Part shown: piece by piece, positions 1 through 5,171 of the stretch | Layout of the letters: each line of letters starts with the position of its first letter | Position numbering within the stretch: position 1 is the first letter of the stretch | Source: Chlamydiota bacterium | Lineage (GTDB): Bacteria > Chlamydiota > Chlamydiia > Chlamydiales > SM23-39 | Direction: 5' to 3' | DNA length: 5,875 bases | Assembly (NCBI GenBank): GCA_021772165.1 | Contig: JAJFMM010000057.1 | Span: 1 to 5,875 of the forward strand | Notes under the pieces: generated by a model | What the model saw: the letters and a program-made list of their open reading frames with translations, nothing else | Database searches by the model: none | What the model was told of the DNA's origin: nothing | Translations under genes and position numbers: made by a program

Positions 1-654
1 CATAACTTTGTGCACATTGCGACAGAGGCGCTCTTTGATCTCTACAAGCCGAGCTTCTTCGAGACGCTCGAGCTCGATTGCGTCGGGGTAAAAACATCGC
101 AGTTTTCCTACAGAAGACTCAAAGGCGCAGATCCTGTCGCACATGTCGAGATGGCCTCCACCGGAGAAGTGGCGACCTTGAGCGACCATTTTCTCGATGC
201 GTTTTTCACCTCCTGGCTTGCCACAGAGCAGAGCATCCAAGGCAAACGCCTCCTGGTTAGCGCAACATCAGATCATCGCCTGAAACTCGTTGAGCCTCTC
301 CAGAAGCTCGAAGAGCTCGGCTGGGATCTTTATGCAACGCTTGGAACGCACGATTTTCTTGCGAAGCGCGGCATTGGTTCGCGCGCTGTCTTCAAAGTCG
401 GAGAAGGCACCGAGCCCAACGTCGGCACCCTCATTGAGAAAAAACAGGTCGATCTCATCATCAATATCCCGAAAAACAACTCGACAAGACTCTCGGAAGG
501 CTTTAAAATCCGCCGTCTTGCGATCGACCATCTGATTCCTCTCATCACAAATGTGCAGCTTGCAACGGTGTTTCTGCACTGCCTGACAGAGATCGATCGA
601 GATAACCTCCCGGTGAAATCATGGCGAGAGCTGCTTCATGGAAAAATCGTCTGA
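1..654 (+). CDS. carB: Carbamoyl-phosphate synthase large chain, C-terminal part (5' end outside window)
   Basis: The frame is open from base 1, so this is the last ~217 codons of a gene that starts upstream; the GTG at 10 is an internal codon, not a start. CarB makes carbamoyl phosphate from bicarbonate, ATP and ammonia supplied by the CarA glutaminase, the first step of pyrimidine (and arginine) synthesis in the cytosol. Seen here: the end of the second ATP-grasp half with the family signature GADPVAHVEMASTGEV (partial residues 42-57), then from about residue 80 a complete methylglyoxal-synthase-like (MGS) allosteric domain: KRLLVSATSD, an ATLGTHDFLAKRGI segment, and IRRLAIDHLIPLITNVQLA near the end. 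In well-studied CarB proteins this domain binds regulatory ligands such as UMP. The stop at 652-654 lies inside the next gene (34-bp overlap). carA is not in the window. Identification is secure from the domain signatures; the full length cannot be judged. Confidence 0.95.
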   Translation, partial: HNFVHIATEALFDLYKPSFFETLELDCVGVKTSQFSYRRLKGADPVAHVEMASTGEVATLSDHFLDAFFTSWLATEQSIQGKRLLVSATSDHRLKLVEPLQKLEELGWDLYATLGTHDFLAKRGIGSRAVFKVGEGTEPNVGTLIEKKQVDLIINIPKNNSTRLSEGFKIRRLAIDHLIPLITNVQLATVFLHCLTEIDRDNLPVKSWRELLHGKIV

Positions 655-1685
655 TCCTGCAGGGGATCAAACTATTCAGCTCTATCCGAAAAGCAGCAGC
701 TACTCCTGAGCGCATTCTCATCCTCTCAACAACTGCTCTCGGAGATACTCTCTGGGCAACACCGGCACTCACAGCGCTGAGACAATCTTTTCCTCACGCG
801 CACATCGCCGTCCTAACCAGCCCCGTCGGAATGGAGCTCTTGGCTTACAATCCGAGCGTCGATCAGCTGATCCTCCTCAAAGAGCCTCTGTTGCCGCGCC
901 TCTTTTCCCTACGCGCCACCTTAAAAAAAGAGAACTTTGACACAGCGCTGATTTTCCACACCTCGCAAAGACTCGCATTGCCGCTCTGTGCGCTCAGCTC
1001 GATCCCGCGCATTGTAGGAACAACAGGAATCAACAAAGGACTCGACGCGCTTTTGACCAATCCCGTTTTGCCGCGCTATGAACATGAGATCGAAAGACGG
1101 CTAGGGTTAGTAGAAAAATTGGGCGCCAAAAGAGGTACCGAAACACTATCCTATTACGTCCAGCCTCAAGAGCGCATACAGATAGAGGGAAAATCTCTTG
1201 TCGCCTTTCATCCCGGATCGAAAGAGCCCTTTCGCCGCTGGCCACCCGCGCATTTTGCAGCCGTTGGCCGCACCCTGATCGAGCGCTTTGGCAGCCAGAT
1301 CTACCTGACCGGCACGCGATCCGAGCGCCCCGTTCTCGAGGAGATCCAGCGCCTATTGCCCGAAGCGCGCATTGCGGAAGGGCTCTCTAGCGTGCGCAAG
1401 CTCGCAGCTTTTCTCGAAAACATGCATCTCGTTTTGAGCAATGATACGGGCCCCTTTCATCTCGCAGCTGCGCTGAACAGACCGACTGTCGGGCTCTATG
1501 TTTCGACAGATCCCGCTCTTTGCGGTCCTCACAAAGCAGCTCTCACCAGAATTATTTCAAAACGTCCTACCTGCTCGCCTTGCCTCAAGCGCAGCTGCGA
1601 AAAGCCGTTCTGTTTTCTGCAAATAGGAAAGCAGGAAGTGATTGATCTCTGCACAAAAATTCTCGAAGAAAACCTGAACAGATAG
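621..1685 (+). CDS. Glycosyltransferase family 9 (heptosyltransferase-like)
   Basis: A 354-residue protein of the ADP-heptose:LPS heptosyltransferase family (WaaC/WaaF/RfaF type, GT9), which transfers heptose to the lipopolysaccharide inner core at the cytoplasmic membrane face. Seen: the N-terminal Rossmann start ILILSTTALGDTLWATPAL with the family G41-D42 pair (the Asp matches the proposed catalytic base); FHPGSKEPFRRWP in the middle, opening the second Rossmann domain; the donor-site motif SNDTGPFHLAAAL (residues 273-285); and a four-cysteine cluster at C318, C321, C326 and C331, typical of many GT9 C-termini. Length is normal. The ATG at 621 is the only good start: it gives a short lead (about 30 residues) before the first beta strand, and no closer ATG is in frame. 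Only a weak GGTG lies upstream, so translation is probably coupled to carB, which it overlaps by 34 bp. Acceptor and exact sugar cannot be told from sequence, so no gene symbol is given. A cell-envelope gene within a pyrimidine cluster is unusual. Confidence 0.88.
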   Translation: MARAASWKNRLILQGIKLFSSIRKAAATPERILILSTTALGDTLWATPALTALRQSFPHAHIAVLTSPVGMELLAYNPSVDQLILLKEPLLPRLFSLRATLKKENFDTALIFHTSQRLALPLCALSSIPRIVGTTGINKGLDALLTNPVLPRYEHEIERRLGLVEKLGAKRGTETLSYYVQPQERIQIEGKSLVAFHPGSKEPFRRWPPAHFAAVGRTLIERFGSQIYLTGTRSERPVLEEIQRLLPEARIAEGLSSVRKLAAFLENMHLVLSNDTGPFHLAAALNRPTVGLYVSTDPALCGPHKAALTRIISKRPTCSPCLKRSCEKPFCFLQIGKQEVIDLCTKILEENLNR

Positions 1686-1699
1686 AAATGCCTATCTAT

Positions 1700-1803
1700 A
1701 TCCTGCCGACGCGTTAGCGGCGATCCTGTTATTGCCTGTAGTAAAAAGTGTGTTTGTCCAACAGAGAAAACAAGATCGGCTGCGCCGGCAGGATCCGCTA
1801 CGC
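1700..1803. repeat. Imperfect inverted repeat with two alternative pairings
   Basis: ATCCTGCCG at 1700-1708 is exactly complementary to CGGCAGGAT at 1786-1794. Further in, CGATCCTGTT (1721-1730) pairs with AACAAGATCG (1769-1778) with one mismatch, giving a long interrupted stem around a ~38-nt loop. The left arm can also pair differently: GCG-TAGCGG-ATCC in 1711-1726 (with short insertions) is complementary to GGATCCGCTACGC at 1791-1803. The left arm also holds a short direct echo, ATCCTG at 1700-1705 and again at 1723-1728. It could act as a processing or attenuation structure in RNA, or be one copy of a dispersed intergenic repeat. There is no T-run after it, so a simple intrinsic terminator is unlikely. 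The pairings are seen; any role is inference. Confidence 0.5.
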
Positions 1804-1848
1804 ATCAAAATCGAATCATCCGTTTGTAATAACAAAGCAAGAGCTTCC

Positions 1849-1884
1849 GTGCAAACCGAGCGCTCCTCTGCTATCTTTGCTCGG
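1849..1884 (+). promoter_or_regulatory. Possible pyrB promoter -10 enclosed by a dyad
   Basis: TATCTT at 1872-1877 matches a sigma70-type -10 box at 4 of 6 positions and would start transcription about 22 bases before the pyrB ATG. The matching -35 is poor (GTGCAA at 1849-1854, 17-bp spacer, 3 of 6). The -10 is enclosed by a perfect 6-bp GC-rich dyad, CCGAGC 1856-1861 and GCTCGG 1879-1884, which could be an operator or a hairpin at the start of the mRNA. A second weak -10 candidate is TAATAA at 1827-1832. The pyrB ribosome site is also weak (ACGGA 1891-1895). Confidence 0.25.
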
Positions 1885-1905
1885 GAAAAAACGGATACTT
1901 AAACC

Positions 1906-2814
1906 ATGAAATCCGCTTTTACAGGCCGCGATCTCATTTCACTCGCCGACCTCTCGAAACGAGAGATCGAAGAGGTGCTGCAAGTTGCCGCCTCCTTCAA
2001 GAAAGAAGGCGTGCCCGAAGAGCTTCTGAAAGGAAAAATCCTCGCCTCTTGTTTTTTTGAGCCTTCTACGCGTACACGCCTCTCTTTTGAAGCTGCTATG
2101 CACAGACTGGGCGGCTCTGTCATCGGCTTTTCAACAAGCTCGAGTACTTCTGCGCAAAAAGGGGAATCGATCTCCGATTCGATGCGCGTCATTGCGAACC
2201 TGTGCGATCTGATCGTCATTCGCCATAACCTGGAGGGCTCTGCACGCGCTGCAGCAGATGCCGCTTTCAAGCCGGTGATCAATGCGGGCGATGGCGCCAA
2301 CCAGCATCCGACACAGACCCTGCTCGATCTATTCACAATCCGCGAACTGCATGGCAAGATCGATGGCTTGCAAATCGCGATGCTCGGGGATCTGCGCTAC
2401 TCGCGCACCGTCCACTCTCTCGCATTGGGACTGGCTCACTACGCAACTCGCCTCTATTTTATCTCCTCACAAGATCTCTCACTGCCCGAAGAGATTGCAG
2501 AGAGTTTGCGAAAAGCCGGCATGAAGTTTTCCTACCATACCGACTTGGAAGAGGTGATGCCGAAGCTCGACATCCTCTACATGACCAGACGTCAGATAGA
2601 GAGAAGTTCGCTGCCTGAAAAGGTGCCCTTTGTCCTGCGTAAACAGCACCTGGAAAAAGCAAAAGAGTCGCTCCGTGTGATGCATCCACTGCCGCGCGCA
2701 GGAGAGATCGATCTCTCGGTCGATGCATTGCCTCAAGCCGCCTACTTCCAGCAAGCTGCAAACGGCCTAACCATTCGCCAAGCTCTTTTGGCTCTCATTT
2801 TAGGTGGACTTTGA
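1906..2814 (+). CDS. pyrB: Aspartate carbamoyltransferase catalytic subunit
   Basis: A 302-residue catalytic chain of ATCase, which condenses carbamoyl phosphate with L-aspartate to N-carbamoyl-aspartate, the committed step of pyrimidine synthesis; cytosolic. All key motifs are visible. The carbamoyl-phosphate loop is FFEPSTRTRLSFE with S54-T55-R56-T57-R58 (E. coli S52-R56). The mobile lysine is in the SAQKGES loop (K85). The others are R106 in IVIRHN, H134 in NQHPTQTLLD, R167 in LRYSRTVHSL, the aspartate-side TRRQIER loop near R228, and HPLPR at 260-264. Length is close to the E. coli chain (~310). The ATG at 1906 puts the first helix in the normal place; the upstream ribosome site is only a weak ACGGA. 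The TGA overlaps the TTG start of pyrI by 4 bases, so the two subunits are probably translationally coupled, as expected for an enzyme needing both chains. No truncation or missing catalytic residue is seen. Confidence 0.97.
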   Translation: MKSAFTGRDLISLADLSKREIEEVLQVAASFKKEGVPEELLKGKILASCFFEPSTRTRLSFEAAMHRLGGSVIGFSTSSSTSAQKGESISDSMRVIANLCDLIVIRHNLEGSARAAADAAFKPVINAGDGANQHPTQTLLDLFTIRELHGKIDGLQIAMLGDLRYSRTVHSLALGLAHYATRLYFISSQDLSLPEEIAESLRKAGMKFSYHTDLEEVMPKLDILYMTRRQIERSSLPEKVPFVLRKQHLEKAKESLRVMHPLPRAGEIDLSVDALPQAAYFQQAANGLTIRQALLALILGGL

Positions 2815-3263
2815 AAGAAAAAACCCTTTCTGTCACGGCTATTTGTGAGGGCACCGTCATCGATCACATTCAAAATGGTCAGGGCCTGCGCATTTTACGC
2901 CTGATGAAGTTACTCAGCGCGCCTCCGGTGACTCTCGGACTCAACCTGAAGAGTGAGTCGATGGGACTCAAAGACATCATCAAAATAGAAAACGTCTTTC
3001 TCTCATCGAGTCAAACGGCACAGATCGCACTCTTTTCGCCGGAGGCCACGGTCAATGTGATCCAAGACTACCAGATCACCTCGAAATACAAAGTGAGTCT
3101 GCCCGACACCGTCGAAGAAATCCTCTCTTGCCGCAATCCCCTCTGCGTCACTCAAGATGAAAGGCTCCCTGCTCGGTTTGCTATCCTAGAAATTCGAGGG
3201 CGCGTCCATCTGCGCTGTCAATTCTGCGAAAAACTCCACGCTCGGGAAGATCTCGATGAGTGA
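2811..3263 (+). CDS. pyrI: Aspartate carbamoyltransferase regulatory subunit
   Basis: A 150-residue PyrI (E. coli 153), the chain that joins PyrB trimers into the holoenzyme and gives feedback control by nucleotides (CTP inhibition, ATP activation in the E. coli enzyme). The N-terminal allosteric domain shows GTVIDHI with D18 and H19, GLNLKSESMG, then KDIIKIEN with K54 and K58, matching E. coli nucleotide-binding D19, H20, K56 and K60; a lysine is also kept before the SLPDTVEEIL segment. The C-terminal zinc domain has C107-x4-C112 and C136-x2-C139, equivalent to E. coli C109, C114, C138 and C141, needed for contact with PyrB. The start is TTG at 2811, inside the pyrB stop (TTGA); a good AGGTGG site at 2802-2807 decides it, and the next ATG (residue 32) would delete the nucleotide site. 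Its TGA overlaps the pyrC start by 8 bases. PyrI occurs in only part of the bacteria, so its presence with all key residues suggests a regulated ATCase. Confidence 0.96.
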   Translation: MKEKTLSVTAICEGTVIDHIQNGQGLRILRLMKLLSAPPVTLGLNLKSESMGLKDIIKIENVFLSSSQTAQIALFSPEATVNVIQDYQITSKYKVSLPDTVEEILSCRNPLCVTQDERLPARFAILEIRGRVHLRCQFCEKLHAREDLDE

Positions 3264-4479
3264 GCTAAAAAAGATTCAGACAACCGATGGCCATCGCATC
3301 GACTGTACCATCCCGGACGGCGAGACAGATGTTATCGACGCATCGTACCTGATGCTCTTCCCTGCGCTCATCGACCCGCATGTGCACTTTCGCACGCCGG
3401 GAGCTGAGTACAAAGAGGACTGGACCACAGCCTCAAAGGCAGCGATCCGAGGCGGAGTGACGACAGTCCTCGACATGCCGAACAACTCACCGAGCTGCTC
3501 GACGATCTTTACCCTGGATGCGAAAGAAGAGCTGGTCCAGAAACAGCTGCTCGAAGCAAAGATTCCTCTACGCCACGCCTTCTACCTCGGAGCCGACAAG
3601 CGCCACCTCCAAGAAATCCCTCAACTCTCACATCGTGTTGCCGGGCTAAAAATCTACATGGGCTCTTCGACGGGAGAACTCCTTGTCGACGATCCTTCTG
3701 CCCTCTTGGATGCTTTTCAGATTTGTGCGGAAAATGATCTTCTCGTCGCCGTCCACGCAGAAGATGAAGCTCTCCTAAAAGAGCGCGGCGAGCTCTATTC
3801 GGGCAGATCTGATCCTGCGGTCCACTCGAAGATACGCAGTCCGGAAGTAGCAGCCATAGCTGTTGAGCAAGCGATACGCCTCGCTGAAAAAACAAAGGCC
3901 AGACTCTACATCGCCCATGTGAGCAGTTCAGCAGAGCTCGCTCTGATCCGTGCTGCAAAAAAACAGGGCTTAGCAGTGTACGCAGAGACAACGCCGCATC
4001 ATCTCTTTCTCGATGAGTCCGCCTACGAAACGCTCGGCACACTAGCTCTGGTCAATCCACCACTTAGAAGTAAAAAAGAGCAAGAAGCGCTCTGGGAAGC
4101 GATCCATGATGAGACGATCGATACGATCGGCACAGATCACGCACCGCACACACTCGAAGAGAAGAAGAAGCCCTACGGCTCTGCGCCCTCAGGATTTCCC
4201 TCGATTGAGTTCTACTTCCCACTTCTCCTCAATGCTTATGCTGAAAAGAGGCTCTCTTTAGAGCAGATCGTCTCTTTAACACACACGCGGCCGCAGGAGA
4301 TCTTCCGCTTGCCGCTCAACGATGATATTGTTGCAGTTGATTTGGAGATAGAGCGCACCATCGAAGCCTCGATGATCCGCTCAAAAGCTGGCTGGTCGCC
4401 CTATCTAGGCCGCACGCTCAAAGGCTGGCCAATCTACACGGCCTGCCAAGGCCGTCTCTTCGATCTGGCAAAACTTTAA
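3256..4479 (+). CDS. pyrC: Dihydroorotase
   Basis: A 407-residue amidohydrolase-superfamily enzyme that cyclises N-carbamoyl-aspartate to dihydroorotate, the third step of UMP synthesis. The sequence is of the long dihydroorotase type, not the ~348-residue E. coli type. Metal ligands are all visible: H42 and H44 in DPHVHFRTPG, the likely carbamylated K132 in GLKIYMGSS, H167 in AVHAED, H221 in YIAHVSS and D294 in GTDHAPHT. R46 and the asparagines in DMPNN are the usual substrate residues, and VNPPLRS and PSGFPSIEF are further family blocks, so the enzyme looks active. The ATG at 3256 overlaps the pyrI stop by 8 bases with a GGGAAG site (3244-3249) at good spacing, so pyrB-pyrI-pyrC form one coupled unit. 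An allantoinase or hydantoinase is the alternative, but the pyr context argues against it. Odd: its last ~39 bp are repeated 621 bp downstream, beyond a mepB-like gene whose frame runs antisense into the pyrC 3' end. Confidence 0.96.
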   Translation: MSELKKIQTTDGHRIDCTIPDGETDVIDASYLMLFPALIDPHVHFRTPGAEYKEDWTTASKAAIRGGVTTVLDMPNNSPSCSTIFTLDAKEELVQKQLLEAKIPLRHAFYLGADKRHLQEIPQLSHRVAGLKIYMGSSTGELLVDDPSALLDAFQICAENDLLVAVHAEDEALLKERGELYSGRSDPAVHSKIRSPEVAAIAVEQAIRLAEKTKARLYIAHVSSSAELALIRAAKKQGLAVYAETTPHHLFLDESAYETLGTLALVNPPLRSKKEQEALWEAIHDETIDTIGTDHAPHTLEEKKKPYGSAPSGFPSIEFYFPLLLNAYAEKRLSLEQIVSLTHTRPQEIFRLPLNDDIVAVDLEIERTIEASMIRSKAGWSPYLGRTLKGWPIYTACQGRLFDLAKL

Positions 4480-4990
4480 AAAGCTTTCGGACTTTTTCTA
4501 AGTCAAGACTGTCCTGAGAAAAGAAGTATCGGCATTGCCATTCCTTCGCTTTCAGGGCACTTCTGTTGTCCGGGTTAATCCAAGGGGCATAGACTCTAAA
4601 TGCACCTTTTCCTCTTGCGCCTCCGTTGCCCATAACGCCTTGCTGAATCAAGATATCCTTGTCAAAGACGAATTGGCCTCTATGCGTAGTATCGGACACA
4701 CTCACAACAAGGAACTCCACCCCATCCTTACTATTAAAAGGAACATAAGAATCTCCCAGGTGAGGTCTTTGCCATACCGTAACAAACTGCCCCACTTTTA
4801 CAGGGGTTGTTTTAGCCACACGAAAAACGACTTTACGATTGTCAAGTTCAAGCCGGCAAGCCCCATAATCTTTGCTTTCCTGTTCCACAAATACATTCAT
4901 TATCATCATCCCAGAGGGGTGATACACATCCTTAATAGCATCAGCTAATTGTTTGGGAGTAGAATTCATATCGGGCTCGTTTGTTTTCAC
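4418..4990 (-). CDS. MepB-family protein, function unknown
   Basis: A minus-strand, ~190-residue protein resembling MepB of the Staphylococcus mepRAB locus (the third gene beside a MarR regulator and a MATE pump); the biochemical role of the family is not established as far as I know, and no pump or regulator lies nearby here. Family blocks seen, numbered from the GTG: FRVAKTTPVKVGQFVTVW (56-73), EFLVVSV (92-98), GQFVFDK (105-111), GKGAFRVYAPW (127-137) and WQCRYFF (151-157). No signal peptide or membrane span. The start is uncertain: GTG at 4990 has the best ribosome site (AAGGA, 6-base spacer); ATG at 4969 lies closer to the conserved part; ATGs at 5008 and 5017 are possible. The last ~19 residues (172-190) come from the antisense strand of the pyrC end and do not belong to the family, suggesting the native stop was lost on insertion. 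Lower GC than the neighbours and flanking direct repeats point to acquisition by transfer. Confidence 0.82.
   Translation of the reverse strand: MKTNEPDMNSTPKQLADAIKDVYHPSGMMIMNVFVEQESKDYGACRLELDNRKVVFRVAKTTPVKVGQFVTVWQRPHLGDSYVPFNSKDGVEFLVVSVSDTTHRGQFVFDKDILIQQGVMGNGGARGKGAFRVYAPWINPDNRSALKAKEWQCRYFFSQDSLDLEKVRKLFKVLPDRRDGLGRPCRLASL
4440..4479 (+). repeat. Left copy of direct repeat (pyrC 3' end)
   Basis: This is the true end of pyrC, encoding ACQGRLFDLAKL and the stop. It matches 5061-5100 at an offset of 621 bases. Over 4440-4475 there are 4 mismatches in 36, with an unbroken identical 20-base core at 4456-4475. The match decays at 4439 on the left and after the stop codon on the right. 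Confidence 0.9.
4478..4497. terminator. Weak candidate bidirectional hairpin after pyrC
   Basis: AAAAAG (4478-4483) and CTTTTT (4492-4497) can pair around an 8-base loop just at the pyrC stop, leaving T-rich sequence on either strand. The stem has only one G-C pair, so as a terminator it is marginal. If mepB really ends at 4418, the hairpin lies inside its coding sequence, which would argue against its use on the minus strand. Confidence 0.25.
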
Positions 4991-5041
4991 CTGAGTTCCT
5001 TGTTTCATCGACAACATATGAAATATCCCAACATCTGGTTC

Positions 5042-5070
5042 AGTTTGACTTCTTCTAAATGGTCTGTCAA
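5042..5070 (-). promoter_or_regulatory. Possible promoter for the mepB-like gene
   Basis: On the minus strand, a perfect -35 TTGACA (5070-5065) is followed after 17 bases by CAAACT (5047-5042), which matches the -10 consensus at only 3 of 6. Transcription would start near 5035 and give a leader of about 20-65 bases to the candidate starts. The -35 lies inside the right copy of the pyrC repeat; the left copy reads TTGGCA at the same place. Confidence 0.3.
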
Positions 5071-5100
5071 GACCGGCTCTTCGATCTGGCAAAACTATAG
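5061..5100 (+). repeat. Right copy of direct repeat (duplicated or remnant pyrC 3' end)
   Basis: In the pyrC frame this copy reads VCQDRLFDLAKL followed by TAG, against ACQGRLFDLAKL and TAA in the true gene. Six differences are seen from 5062 to 5100: four are third-position changes that keep the residue or the stop (TGC/TGT, CGT/CGG, CTT/CTA, TAA/TAG), and two change an amino acid (A/V, G/D). The codon before it is ATG and the one six bases further up is TAA at 5056-5058, so only the last dozen codons of pyrC are present. It looks like the original or donor end of a diverged pyrC rather than chance similarity. The first 14 bases (GGTCT-GTCA-AGACC, 5061-5074) also form a small palindrome. Confidence 0.88.
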
Positions 5101-5120
5101 CGCTTCCTTAAGTCCCTCCT

Positions 5121-5148
5121 TTCAAAAAAAAACGAACTTCTCTATCTT
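5121..5148 (+). promoter_or_regulatory. Possible promoter for the gene at 5172, with a 9-A tract
   Basis: TTCAAA (5121-5126, 4 of 6 to the -35) and TATCTT (5143-5148, 4 of 6 to the -10) are 16 bases apart, with a leader of about 17 bases to the ATG. A run of nine A (5124-5132) covers part of the -35 and the spacer. The boxes are ordinary in quality and this is inference only. Confidence 0.28.
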
Positions 5149-5171
5149 GTGCCACAAACTCCTGTGCTGCC

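Larger units (their letters stand above)
1686..1905. other. Intergenic region between the glycosyltransferase and pyrB
   Basis: This is the largest non-coding gap on the + strand side. It holds no convincing ORF: the ATG at 1688 gives only 8 codons. Its contents are a small hairpin overlapping the glycosyltransferase stop (AGATAG 1680-1685 with CTATCT 1692-1697, no T-run), a longer imperfect inverted repeat at 1700-1803, and a dyad just before pyrB (1856-1884) with a promoter-like -10 inside it; the last two are listed separately. The gap probably separates two transcription units, carB-glycosyltransferase and pyrB-pyrI-pyrC. I could not find a strong intrinsic terminator for the first. Confidence 0.6.

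Noticed and set aside
1680..1697. Hairpin AGATAG/CTATCT at the glycosyltransferase stop as a terminator
   Set aside because: The stem is short and mostly A-T, and no T-run follows it.
1899..2357. Minus-strand open frame of 152 codons opposite pyrB
   Set aside because: It is the complement of conserved catalytic pyrB sequence, and its serine- and arginine-rich translation is typical of a shadow frame.
3509..4042. Minus-strand open frame of 177 codons opposite pyrC
   Set aside because: It lies wholly within the strongly conserved pyrC coding sequence, its arginine- and leucine-rich translation resembles no family, and there is no supporting context.
5018..5092. N-terminal extension of mepB to the ATG at 5092
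   Set aside because: The extra residues come from the antisense strand of the pyrC repeat and from the candidate promoter. They mirror the non-family C-terminal tail (PDRR-GL-RP), so they are not real MepB sequence.
5147..5157. Palindrome TTGTG-C-CACAA before the 5172 gene as an operator
   Set aside because: It is only 5 bases per arm, which can easily occur by chance, and there is no second copy or known regulator to support it.
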